Shown: piece after piece, positions 22,237 through 32,779 of the stretch
How the letters are laid out: the number at the start of each line of letters is the position of its first letter
How positions within the stretch are numbered: position 1 is the first letter of the stretch
NCBI RefSeq assembly: GCF_024323335.1
Contig: NC_066585.1
Coordinates: 344,663,846-344,727,845, forward strand
DNA from: Lathyrus oleraceus
Lineage: Eukaryota > Streptophyta > Magnoliopsida > Fabales > Fabaceae
Direction of reading: 5' to 3'
Length of the DNA stretch: 64,000 nt
The notes under the pieces: generated by a model
The model's database searches: none
What the model saw: only the letters and a program-made list of their open reading frames with translations
What the model was told of the DNA's origin: nothing
Position numbers and translations under genes: made by a program

Positions 22237-23489
22237 TGTAACACCTCAAAATTTGCCCTCCTCTCCTTGAGATTAGTTTAGGTCATTGCATTTCATGTTT
22301 TAGGACATTAGGCATTGCATTTTGCATCTCATGTGAATTGAGAAGGTCATCCTCCAAAGCCTTTTCAAAAGATGGAGAAATTACATGATTCAAGCCTAAG
22401 GGTCTCTATGAATTGATCATCAACCATCTGAGGGTACGGGCTTCAATTAGGGTTTCTTGATTCTTCAAAGGTCTTGAGTATCGTCTTGTTTGCAAGGATA
22501 TATTACCATCATCATGGTTCTATCATCATCAATGGTTTCATAGTTCATTCTCAAGTTCCTTTGGATTAGGGTTGTTACCTCTGGTCAACCCTAATCAATG
22601 CCATTCTTCTAACTAGGGTTTATCAAAGAGATGAGGTATTTTCTTGGGATGAGGATCACATGGTTATCATAAGGGGCTTACATGAGCTAGGGTTTTATTT
22701 TTGAGCAATTTCCCCAAGTGGTAGAGGCTCAAGTGGATCAAGGCATTTCAAGGTCATCTGAGGACAAAAAAGTCAACTATGCAGTCAACTGTGGGCTATG
22801 AGGTGGGGAAATGAGTTAAGACATCTCAATCATGTTCAAATGGGGTCTATTCATCATTTTAAACATCCATCTTGGAGATTCAAAAGACATGGGAAAAGTT
22901 ACTAAAAATGGAAAGTGACCTATAATTCAAAGTTTCCAAATTTGGCAAGTTTTTGGTCCACCTTCAACTTGACTTTTCAATATCAAATAAGTTTCAAATG
23001 GATTTTTGGTGAACATTAAAGTTGTAGAGCTTTGTCTCCCCTTTCCCAAAAGTCCTAATTCATGTCCATATGATGAATGGTTGAGGAGTTATGGTCATTT
23101 GATCACAAGGTGTGCATGGAAATTCAAAATGGCATAACTTTTGATACAGTGCTCCAAATTGGTTCATTCTTTTGGCAAAATGCTTCTCATGTTCAAGACA
23201 TCTCAAAATGAGCTTTGCCATGCATGGGAAAAGTGTGTATGCTCATTATTTCACACATGTTCAAATTAAAGTGAATCTTTACCATTCATTCTTGGCTTAA
23301 GATACAAGCAAAGTGACCTTTCAATCCTAGCCCTTGGTTGTTCATGAGTGGATTAAAGCCTTAGCATGGGATGTCTCACGTGTATTATGGCCATGAAGTT
23401 TCAATTTTCATTTTTTGCAAATGGCTTAACAACTCACTAATCATGTTTAGTGAAAGGCTAAATTGGTTTTCAGTGTGATTAGCGTGAGG

Positions 23490-23498
23490 TATAAATAG
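23490..23498 (+). promoter_or_regulatory. TATA box of LTR-F
   Basis: TATAAATAG, about 1.25 kb into the LTR, followed by GAAACCCTAATC and a CT-rich leader (CTCTCTCAACTTTCTCTCTC near 23550). This looks like a strong plant Pol II core promoter. Transcription would run rightward into the Ogre-B RNase H and integrase remnants. Confidence 0.6.
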
Positions 23499-26329
23499 TG
23501 AAACCCTAATCATAACTGCCATAACTAACTTTTCAGATCTGAAAATTCAAGAACTCTCTCAACTTTCTCTCTCTTCGATTCTTCATTTTTCTCCACACAA
23601 GCCTCAAATATTCTTGCATATTCTTGATCCTCATCCTTCACTGATCAAGAATCATCATTTGTTTGGTGCAATTCATCAAGATTTCGAGCAGTTCATGTGC
23701 ATTCTCATGTTAATGGATTTTGGAAATTGAGGCGAATTCAAGAGGTTTCAACCACTGATTTTTGCTTAAAGATTCAAAAGAGGTGCAAGGGAGAAGATCT
23801 GGAGCAGATGAGCGCGTGAGGACACGGTTTCAGAGACTTCCATTTCCAGGTGACTCAAATTTCATCCTCTCCTATTGCTGTTTTTAGGTTATAGACTTGT
23901 AGATCTTGTTGAGTAGAGCATGGAGATGTGTTTAGAATTGAAAATGAGTGAGAATTGAGGAAGTTAGGTTAAATGGAAGTTTGGATCTAGAATCTTTCTC
24001 CCTTCGATTTGCAAAATCCAGGAAGAATTAGGAGAAATCAATAGGATATTTAGAACCTACGTTGAAAGACGGGTCGATTGGTACCGGTTTTATGAATTTC
24101 TGGAAAAATGCACGGCGGCGCCACCGTGCGTCTCGCCAGAGAAGACAACCGGAGCTGTAGCTCCGGCGTCTGTATGTTGTTAGGGTTTGGCTGATGTGTA
24201 AGCCACATGGCCTCATGCGTGGAGGTTTGGTTGGCTAGGATTGCTTTAACTGGCCACGCGTGTGCTTGACTGATGACTGGGCTGATGATGTCAATAAGTG
24301 AAACGGTGCGTTTCACATTTTAAACCTGGACCATTGATTTAAGAAGCGCGCCAGATCGTGTGGTTGTGGATTTTTCTGATTTAATTTGAATATTGTATTT
24401 CCCTCCATTTTCATTTGTTTTTTCTAATTATTTTGTTCACTTTGTAAAATTCATAAAAAAATGCAAAAATTGTCCAATTGAATCCCATTTTTTTCATAGT
24501 TTTGTATCGATGTCTACTTTTTTATGATGTTAATTTCATGAATTTTGGATGTCTGGATTTTTATGTGTGAATTTTTGAATCCACGTGGTCCCAAATTGAT
24601 ATAGTGTATTCAATGCATTGTGAAATTCTCTATGTTGAACCTTCTGATCCAATTTTTTGCATACATGACATTCATACATAATATGATTTTTTGGTCACTG
24701 GTTTGGAATTTTTCTCACATCTTATCATCATTTTTTACACATGGAGAATAATGTGACAATTTGTGTCACATTTTTGGCATTGAATTGGTGCATTTTTGTT
24801 CACATAGCATTTGCATCATTCTGGATTTGATGTTTCGCATGCTGAACATTCATGGCATAAGAAACTTGTACAAAAAATCTCTAGGTCATTGCATGCATTT
24901 CTCATTTGATATGAATTTTCTAAGTTGGAAGTTCATTTTGTGCATGTTTTTGGTCATTACATGGCATATGCCAGTTGAGGCACTTGGTTATTGATTTGAT
25001 GTTGGTCCTTTTGAGGACATTTAGGGGAGTGTTTGAAGGTGTGATGTGTAGAATATTGGGTTCTGGTTTGGTTATTTGGTTAGATTTTAAGTTTAGTCTT
25101 TGTACTAGGGTTTTGTTGTGTTGATTGGATGCACATAAACTAACTTTGCCTTGTGTTTCAGGTTTGGATACTCATCATTGATGATTGGGTTTGTTCTCCC
25201 CTTGTGAGATGCATTGAGTTCTAACCTATGTTTGTTTTGTAGGTTTTATTGATGTGGTGAGCTCATGAGTTCATTTGAGTGCCAAGGCACTTATGCATTG
25301 AATTGTGTAACTGATAGAAGGTTTCACTACTTGTTTTCTGGTTTTATGACTGAAGTACTAACTGTTTAGTCTTTGTATAGGTACCTTAGTTGCTTGCTTG
25401 CTTTTGCTCTTGCTTGAGCATTAGATTGTGGTTGACACACCACTCAGGTAGTTAGCTTCTTACTTCATGTAGTCTGGAAGCCCTGTCACCTTTTTGGCAG
25501 GCATTTTGCTGGCAAGTTCTCCTTTAGAGGCTCTATTTGTGTTTGTTTACAATTGTGCCCAAAGACCTCCAAGAAGAGGCATGTGATATTTGATAAGACC
25601 TCCAAGAGAAGAGGAAATTGACGGATAAAAGGGATTAGTAGCCAATCCCCCGTTATTCAGTGTGTCGTTTTTTATGCTCGCACTACGTGCTGATGCTTCT
25701 GAACATGTACCCCAGATCTTTGTTCAGTGTCTGTCAAGTGGAATATGGTCCCACTTTCTGGATCCCCACGCTTTTTGTGTCATGAGCTCACCCTAGCCAG
25801 GGTTAAGAGCATGAGGTCTCATCCTCATTACCATTTTGATCAGCTTCGCCCTAACGTTCAATGTTAGTGGTTAAGAGCTATAGATTACCCATTACAGTTT
25901 GGCTTGTTTGTCGAGGTTGACATTTCCCCTCTTGGCTAAAGCCTACCCATTGTTTGGGCCTCTTGTATGGATATAGAGTGTGATGTTTGTTTACTTGTGG
26001 TGATGTGTTTATTTTCTTTACTCTTCTCATCTCCGTTTTTGTAGGAGTCGTACGATTAGCTTCGGATGAAGTTGAACGTATGTAGAGTTTAGACTTGAGT
26101 TGACTCGCGTCCAGGTTGAGTCAAATTCTTGTTAGAGACCTCAATTTAGGGATATTTGATTGCATGACAACTATTAGGCTCGAGTATCAGTCTCCCTATT
26201 AGTTTGTTGTTTCCCTAGTCTCTGGTTAGGAGAATGTTTTACCCCTGGTAAGAGGAACTACGTCGCCCTGATTCTCATACCAGATGAGATACGTAGGCAG
26301 GAGGTTGTGAGCAATCTCTCCGGGCACCC

Positions 26330-26960
26330 TTTTGTTTTTTTTTTGTGTTCACCCTTTTGTTTTTTTTTTGTGTGTTCACCCTTGTGTTGAGTCTCTGTTT
26401 GTTCACCCTTTTCTTTGTTTTCTTTGGTGTGAGTACCCGTGTGCTCAGCGTGAGTGTGTGTTGTATGTCCATACTCTTGGGGATTTCTTCTGATATTATT
26501 GGGGTTCATCTCGAGGTTCATTTGGGACGGTTGTTGTTACTTGGGATTCATTTGGGGTTCATATTTGGGGTCCATTTATGACAGTTGTCATTCATATTGG
26601 GGTTCATATTCGGGGTTCATTTGGGATGGTTGTTATTACTTGTGGTTCATTTGGGGTTCATCTTTGGGGTTCATTTATGGTGATTGGTTATACCTATCGG
26701 GGTTTATTCTGGATGTTTGGTTACTTTGTTGGGGTTCATTCTGATAACCTTTTTCTTTGGTGCTCGCTGATTAGCGATTGCTATTGTTAGGAGTCGGATG
26801 TAAGTCCATGTATTGGCATTCTGTTTCCTGTTTGTTTTGTTGTTGTTGGGAGTCAGGTGTAAGTCCATGTATTGGCATTCTGTTTCCTTTTGTTTGTCAT
26901 TGATAGGAGTCGGAAGTAAGTCCATGTATTGGCATTCTGTTTCCTTTTTGTCATTGAGTG
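26330..26960 (+). repeat. Short tandem repeats in LTR-F
   Basis: Three small arrays lie in a row. (1) 26330-26420: CACCCTTTTGTTTTTTTT-type units and variants, about 35 bp each. (2) 26500-26750: GGGGTTCAT/TTTGGG-based units, loosely repeated (GGGGTTCATTTGGGATGGTTG and variants). (3) Three copies of GTAAGTCCATGTATTGGCAT starting at 26800, 26859 and 26916, spacing 59 and 57 bp. They create several long but meaningless ORFs on both strands. Confidence 0.8.
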
Positions 26961-27441
26961 TGTCTTCTGACGTCTCAGCGTCCCTTTTTGGTGTCTTGTT
27001 TCGGCGTGCGTTAGCCGAGCTACGAGTGCTCTGATTCTCCTCTGGATAGAGAAGATACGTAGGCATAAGACGCGATGTCTTAGCGAGCATGTCTCCCTTC
27101 CCCGAACTACGTCGACTTTGATGTTTGTTTCTGACAAACTACGTAGGCCCAGGATGCGACATCCTGCCCAGTCCACTTCCTCCGTCTTCTTTCTCTCCCC
27201 CACCGTTTTATTATTCCAGTTTGTGCAGTTTCTTTGAGCAGTTTATTAGCAACCTTTTCCTTTCCTTTGAGCTACCTTTTGAGCGTGGATCCCGTCGAGT
27301 ACGACGGACGTGAGGGGTGCTAATACCTTCCCCTTGGGTAACCGACTCCCGTATCCTGTAATCTCTGGTCGTAAGACCGTTCCTTTCCCTTTCTTAGGTT
27401 AGTCCTGCGCTCCCTTTCCGTCATAGGATGAATAATGTCAG

Positions 27442-27452
27442 TGGCGGCTCTG
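27442..27452 (+). other. PBS stub after LTR-F
   Basis: TGGCGGCTCTG, one base after the LTR end, matches the first 11 bases of the tRNA-Arg PBS type with one change. Sequence then passes straight into Ogre-B (ATGAACCATTGCT). It shows which end of the lost element was joined. Confidence 0.55.
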
Positions 27453-27950
27453 ATGAACCATTGCTAGAAGAAGGGCCAGAACCTGGTTCCCGTTAGGGCA
27501 TGGTATATGATGGAGCTGTTAATCAATATGGAAATGGAATTGGGGCAGTGATTATTACTCCTCAAGGCACGCATCTACCATTTACAGCTAGATTGACTTT
27601 CAAGTGTACAAATAACATGGCAGAATATGAAGCTTGCATTATGGGGCTTGAAGAGGCCATGAATCTCAGAATCAAATATTTGGATGTCTTCGGTGATTCG
27701 GCTCTGGTTGTGAATCAGATCATAGGAGAATGGGAGAAAAATCAAACCGGTTTGATACCATATAGATATTATGCGATGAGGATTTCAACTTTCTTTACAA
27801 AGGTTGAGTTTCATCATATTCCTCGAGATGAGAACCGGATGGCATATGCTCTTGCAACGTTGGCGTCAATGATTACAGTGAAGTACTGGAATGAAGTTCC
27901 CAATTTATCTGTGATGCGTCTTGATAGGCCATCTCATGTGTTTGCTATTG
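27453..27950 (+). pseudogene. Ogre-B second RNase H (aRNH, pseudogene)
   Basis: The archaeal-like second RNase H that Tat/Ogre elements carry between the first RNase H and integrase. Motifs in order: YDGAVNQYGNGIGAVI (first Asp), NNMAEYEACIMGLEEA (Glu), VFGDSALVVNQI (Asp), FHHIPRDENRMAYALATLAS. The last catalytic Asp, present as ADALA in Ogre-C, is Tyr here (27845-27847). A TAG at 27494-27496 replaces the Trp before the first motif. The start of the domain is cut by LTR-F. This domain is thought to help polypurine tract processing; this copy is inactive. Confidence 0.8.
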
Positions 27951-28468
27951 AAGAGATCAAAGATGAGAAGTCGTGGTATTACGACATCAAATGTTTCCTC
28001 CAAAGTCAGATTTACCCGTCTGGGGCATCTTTGAAAGATAAGAAGACTTCGGCATGGTTTTGCTCAGATGCGTGGATAGACACGAAGCATAATTGTTGAT
28101 GACCGAAGTGCATGAAGGTTCCTTTGGTACTCATTCAATGGACACGCAATAGCGAAGAAGATGTTGCGAGCAGGTTACTATTGGCTGACAATGGAATCTG
28201 ACTGTTGCAAGTTTGTGAAGAAATGCCACAAGTGTCAAACTTATGATGATAAGATTCATGTTCCTCCGACACTATTGAATGTTATCTCTTCTCCATGGCC
28301 CTTCTCCATGTGGGGGATTGATATGATTGGGATGATTGAGCCCAAAGCTTCGAATGGACATCGTTTCATTTTAGTGGCAATTGACTACTTCACAAAATGG
28401 GTTGAAGCAACATCGTATGCAAATGTGACCAAGCAAGTTGTCGTAAGGTTTATCAAGAATCAGATTAT
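27951..28468 (+). pseudogene. Ogre-B integrase, N-terminal part (pseudogene)
   Basis: Integrase inserts the DNA copy into the genome. The N-terminal linker (WYYDIKCFLQSQIYP) is followed by a deletion of about 60-70 bp after KDKKT near 28045, with a frameshift that ends the frame at 28099. The frame resumes at 28161 with GYYWLTM, the zinc-binding KKCHKC and the first catalytic Asp in WGIDMIG. Near 28468, after FIKNQII, the sequence passes directly into LTR, so the second Asp, the Glu and the C-terminus are gone. KKCHKCQTY is intact here, while Ogre-C has a stop after KKCHKC. Confidence 0.8.
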
Positions 28469-29437
28469 CTTTAAGCTATTACTTTGAACCTATGACTTAT
28501 GGAATTCATTTGTTGCATGGGCTATCTTGAAGAAGATCATTAAGTGGATAAGATTGGATGAGGCCATCTTTATTTGATGCCTTGCTCTTCAAGAATATAA
28601 TTGTGAATTTGTGTGTTGCTTGATTCTAAGAGTCCAAGGGAATTCTGGGTTTCTATTGACATACTTGTCTATTGGATTGCTACCCATTTGGTCAGATCTT
28701 TTCAACTTTAAACTTTTAAATTTTGTGCATAGGATAGTCTCTTCATCTTCTCCCCATTTCTTTAATTTCAAAATATCTCCCTCCACTTTCAAAATCTTCT
28801 TTGTGTGAACTATTTTTGTTCTAAACTTTGACCACGTTTGCAAAAAGATAGAAACTTTGGCCTTATGCCATTGCATTTTCAAACTTATTTTCGTAAATCA
28901 AACTTGTAAATAAACTTAACTATACATGACCTAAACTTTCAAAAAGCCAAAAAGAACTAACTCATTCAAACTATTTTTTGGCCTTTGTGCCTTTCAAACT
29001 TAAATTTTGTTAAAACCAACACACTCATTTTGAAATTTATAGCACGAACTACAAGGTTGGATCCCTCATTTTTATGTTGGTATGTAGGCACAAGACTGAA
29101 GGTCTTGCCAAACACAAAATATAATTAATGAATTCTTTTCTCATCCCCCCATTCTATTTGTTTGTAAACATCACTTTGTACAAAATACATATGCACACAA
29201 AAAGGGTTCCCTAGGAGTACCTAGGACACTTTGGGTGCTACCACCTTCCCTCTGTGTAACCAACCCCCTTACCTGTGACCTCTGACTTTTATTAGTTTTT
29301 ATTTGAAAACTTCTTACTATTTGGGTTTTGTTCGTACTTTTTCCCTTTTCCCTTAGAAACAATAAAAGCGCGGTGGCGATCTTGTTAATTGATCTCTAGC
29401 TTATCAATAGCTTGATGATCATGAATGTCCCGCTACA
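28469..29437 (+). mobile_element. Ogre-B 3' LTR remnant
   Basis: Last ~970 bp of the LTR, aligning with 14057-14894 of the 5' LTR and ending CCCGCTACA at 29437, followed by ATTAC. It keeps about 115 bp (near 29090-29205) and the terminal ~33 bp that the 5' LTR has lost. The deletion joining it to integrase removed the first ~3.5 kb of the LTR with the promoter. Confidence 0.87.
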
Positions 29438-29442
29438 ATTAC
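29438..29442. repeat. Target site duplication of Ogre-B, right copy
   Basis: ATTAC, the partner of 10436-10440. Ogre-C LTR sequence resumes immediately after it. Confidence 0.92.
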
Positions 29443-31942
29443 CATATTTACAGCGTTGTTGACTAAAGAACACATGGAACGTGCGCTCGGATCCACTTGA
29501 TTTGCCACCTCAATTAATGAGGAAGATCAAGTGGTCCACGTTTTTTTGCATTTTCTGATTTTCATTTTAATTGACTTATTTTCATTAATTCATATGAATT
29601 CTAATATTGATCCAAAAAATATGGGACTTTCACCAAAAATTCTCAAAGATTCTCCTCTTTCATTTTTTAAATTAAAATTATTTTTTGGACCAATATTAAT
29701 ATTTTTCATGATTTAATTTTTTGTGTGCATATTTTTAATCGTTTATAAATACTTTTAAGTTTCCAAAAATAATGAAATTTTTTCTCCAAGGTCCTTTGAC
29801 CTTGTTTGGCCTATGATAAATCTCATGACCATTTATTTGGTGTTTTGATGAGGTTTTAGGACTTTGACCAACCATAATTTAATTTAATGTATTTTTAATT
29901 GATTTTTAATTGTTTATTTGCAAATAAGTTGTGTTGAGCTATTTTTATTGACTTGTTGAGTTTGACTATTGTTGTTGGGCCTTGGTCAAGGTTGATTTGA
30001 CTTTGTCAAGTTAAAATCATTGGATTTAGGGGATTGATGAAATGTACATTTCATCTCCCAAAATGAATGAATGATTTTAATTTGATAAAAGTCTTTTTTT
30101 GACCAATTTGTGTTGATTTCATTTCCCCCTCTCTTCATCTCAATCCTATTCTATCCCCATCCATTTATTTGACCTATCATATCTCTATATCCTAAGGCTA
30201 GTTGATTGGAAAATTAACATAAATATGGATGAGATTAGGTCGACCCTTTTTCCATTCTCTTTTAAGTGTGGTGTATTTTAGGAGTATGGTTCATAATACC
30301 ATATCTCTAACATGCATTAACACTAAAATTTCTATTGCCCGACCTCAAATAGTTGTGACTTCTACATAAGTCCAATTACGATTGCTTAACATAACGCTAA
30401 ATTTTGACACAAAAGGCATAGCATTCTAGTAAGTGGGATTGTAAGTCTCCCCCCTTTCATGGTATTGTGTGGAAACTTAGCCTTTTCCTTTCCAAAGAAT
30501 GACTTAAACAACAAAAAAGCAAAAGCAATAATAACTTCTAATCAATAAACATTTGACTAACTTTTAATTTCAAGTCATTTACCTTTTGCACTTTAAATTC
30601 AAGTCTTTATTCATTTTCCATGATTCATACCATTTAACTTGTTTACTTTTATGCCATTTTTACTTTTCTCACTTGAGCCATACCTTGTGATTATATTGAG
30701 ATTGTATATACTTGTTTGTGTATTTTATTTGTGTTTGTGGTCTTTTGACCTTAATGTACATAATAACAACAAAAACTCTAAAAAAGATTTATGCGGACTA
30801 TTGGATTTGATCTGAGACATTGGACTTAGAGTTAGGCAACATTCCCTATGCAAAAAGGACATGGCCAATGCCAACTTTTCTGAAGCCAATGCTTGTAAAA
30901 TGAACTTTCATCTGATGCAAGTGTTGAGACCCCTTTGAGTTCATCTGCTACATGGTCTTGATGCAAATGTTACTTTGAACCTGTGTCTAATGCCTTATTC
31001 TGAGCTATTTCAGGATTATTTCATCTGATACATGGGGAAGATTATGAAGAAGACTATGGAGTTGCTTGCTTGGATTAGACTATTTTTATTTGATGCCTTG
31101 CTCTTCATCTTGCTATGTGGGTTATTATTGCTTGATTATAAAAGTCCAAGGGAAAATTGGGTTTCTATATGACATTCTTGTTTATTGGATTGCATCCCAT
31201 TGGTTAGATCTTTTCAACTCTTAACTTTTAAGTTTTTGCTTAGGATTAATCTCTTCATCTCATCCCACATTCTTTAATTTCAAATCTCTCCCACCTTTTA
31301 AAATCTTCTTTGCTTGTGTTTTCTAAACTTTGGCCTTGTTACAAATTAGAAACTTTGGCCTTATGCCATTGCATTTGCAAACTCTTTTTCTTAATCAAAA
31401 TTGCAAATAAATTTAACTATACTTGACCTAAAATTTCAAAAGACAAAAAGAACTAATACTCATTCAAACCTTTTTGCGCCTTTATTTGCCTCTTTTAAAC
31501 TTAAACTTTTGTAAAAAGTAACTCATTCACTTTGAAACTGATACCACGAACTACGAGGTTTTTATCCCTCATTTTATGTTGGTACGTAGGGACAAGTCTG
31601 AAGGTCTTGTCAAACACAAAAATATAATTAATGAATTCTTTTCTCAACCCCACACTCTATTTATTGCAGACATATTTTTATACCAAAACACATAGACACA
31701 CAAAAAAGGGTTCCCTAGGATTACCTAGGACACTTTCGGTGCTAACACCTCCCCCCTATGTAACCAACCCCCTTACCTGTAATCTCTGGCATTTTATTAG
31801 TTTTGATTTGAAAAATTCTTATCTTTGGGGTTCGGTCGTAATTTTCCCATTTCCTTTGGAAACAATGAAAGCGCGGTGGCGACTCTGGTTTTATTGACGT
31901 TAAGTTTATCCATAGCTTAATGGTCATGAATTTACCGCTACA
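29443..31942 (+). mobile_element. Ogre-C 5' LTR, right part
   Basis: Continues the LTR interrupted at 10440; it aligns with 46581-48149 of the 3' LTR and then with the Ogre-B LTR end. It ends TTACCGCTACA at 31942. Near the end lies the relic GGTGGCGACTCTGG (31876-31888). The element's conserved segment CACTTTCGGTGCTAACACC is at about 31730. ORFs at 29171-29362, 29531-29716 and 31631-31927 are LTR sequence without coding meaning. Confidence 0.85.
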
Positions 31943-31951
31943 GAAATTAAG

Positions 31952-31969
31952 TAGCGACTCTGCTGGGGA
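31952..31969 (+). other. Ogre-C primer binding site
   Basis: TAGCGACTCTGCTGGGGA, after a 9-bp spacer from the LTR end. It matches the complement of the tRNA-Arg(ACG) 3' end except at two positions (TAG for TGG, T for C). It is the best preserved PBS in the window. Confidence 0.8.
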
Positions 31970-32779
31970 GTAGTCTCTAGTGGGTTTAGCCTACTTTTTT
32001 GTGTGTATATATTTTTATATTTGATGTATGTATATTTTGTTATATGATATAATCTGCTTATTGTGCTTGGTGATCTCTGAGTGGTGAGATAAGTTCTAAA
32101 CCGAACTTGAGTGCAATTAAGATAGGACGATGGTATAGTCATGTTCGACTTGTGTGGAGTAGTCCTTAACAAGTTGGCTTGAGACCCATCTACTAAGTGG
32201 AGACTCTTTTGGAGCTATTGATGTCAGACAAGTTATTTGTGGTTAGGAATTACTTTTTATGATTTGGGGTCCGAGAAGCTGAGGACCGTAGAACATTTAA
32301 TTTCTCTTGGCCTATTTAGGACGTATTACAGAGACTGTTCAAGTGTAGACTTGATAATAGTTGTTATGCGATACTACACTAAGACGAGTTTCTCTTGAGA
32401 ATACTATGGTTTGATGAGTCAATCATCCTAACCTATAATATCAAATAGATGGAATTAAGACTCTGGGAACTTTTTAGAATATGATCTACAGGTTTTTATC
32501 CTTAGTACACTCCTTTGGGATGGTTCATAACCTGACTCCATGCTCGTGACTCATAACAAACCCTTGATTCTTGGTTGATCCAATCAAGTCTTGTCAATAT
32601 CAATGGAACTTAGGTGTTGATAGGGTGAAAACCATAATCCACCAAAATGGATGATTGATCCTAATAATGACTTGATTCATCCCTTGACCTTTGTTTTCCT
32701 TGTGTGTGATCCTTTACTTGTGATTATTGCATTCGTGCATTCATGCGCATCATAACATTCATGCAAATATTTTCAGACC
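31970..32779 (+). other. Ogre-C 5' leader
   Basis: About 800 bp of untranslated leader, colinear with Ogre-B 14913-15753. It lacks about 35 bp just before ORF1 (after CATAACATTCATGC) that Ogre-B has. No credible ORF. Confidence 0.6.

Larger units (their letters stand above)
22237..27440 (+). mobile_element. LTR-F: 5.2-kb Tat-type LTR inserted in Ogre-B RT
   Basis: Begins TGTAACACC right after the RT reading MPT… and ends GTCA at 27440, followed by GTGGCGGCTCTG, which looks like the first bases of a tRNA-Arg PBS. The right part has the typical legume Tat/Ogre LTR end signature GGTGCTAATACCTTCCC and GGGTAACCGACTCCCG. It is a different family from Ogre-B and Ogre-C: little alignment outside this end. 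Left target copy would be CCTAC (22232-22236); no right copy, because about 660 bp of Ogre-B and the rest of the inserted element are gone. It is thus a lone 5' LTR with a PBS stub, not a classical solo LTR. Predicted ORFs inside are non-coding. Confidence 0.75.
10441..29437 (+). mobile_element. Ogre-B: nested Tat/Ogre retrotransposon
   Basis: A 19-kb Ogre inserted in the 5' LTR of Ogre-C, with ATTAC target copies on both sides. Order: 5' LTR (10441-14894), PBS, leader, ORF1, gag-protease, intron, RT, LTR-F insertion (22237-27440), second RNase H, partial integrase, truncated 3' LTR (28469-29437). A deletion joins mid-integrase to the inside of the 3' LTR, removing the rest of integrase, the 3' UTR, the PPT and about 3.5 kb of LTR. 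Another deletion of about 660 bp accompanies LTR-F and removes the first RNase H. The first base pair is TA rather than TG, a point change. Shared LTR sequence differs by roughly 3-4% by eye, younger than Ogre-C as nesting demands. Confidence 0.88.

Noticed and set aside
22280..25000. Possible cellular gene with AGGG/CCTAA motifs and a TATA box
   Set aside because: No ORF longer than about 90 aa, and the segment begins with TG next to an RT break and ends before a PBS-like motif, so it is an LTR.
26258..27203. Several overlapping ORFs of 65-128 aa on both strands
   Set aside because: They run through the short tandem repeats of LTR-F, which lack stops by composition. No domain or start context is seen.
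31952..31969. Possible tRNA-Arg gene fragment
   Set aside because: Only the 3'-terminal 18 nt complement is present, directly after an LTR. It is a primer binding site; there are no D, anticodon or T arms.
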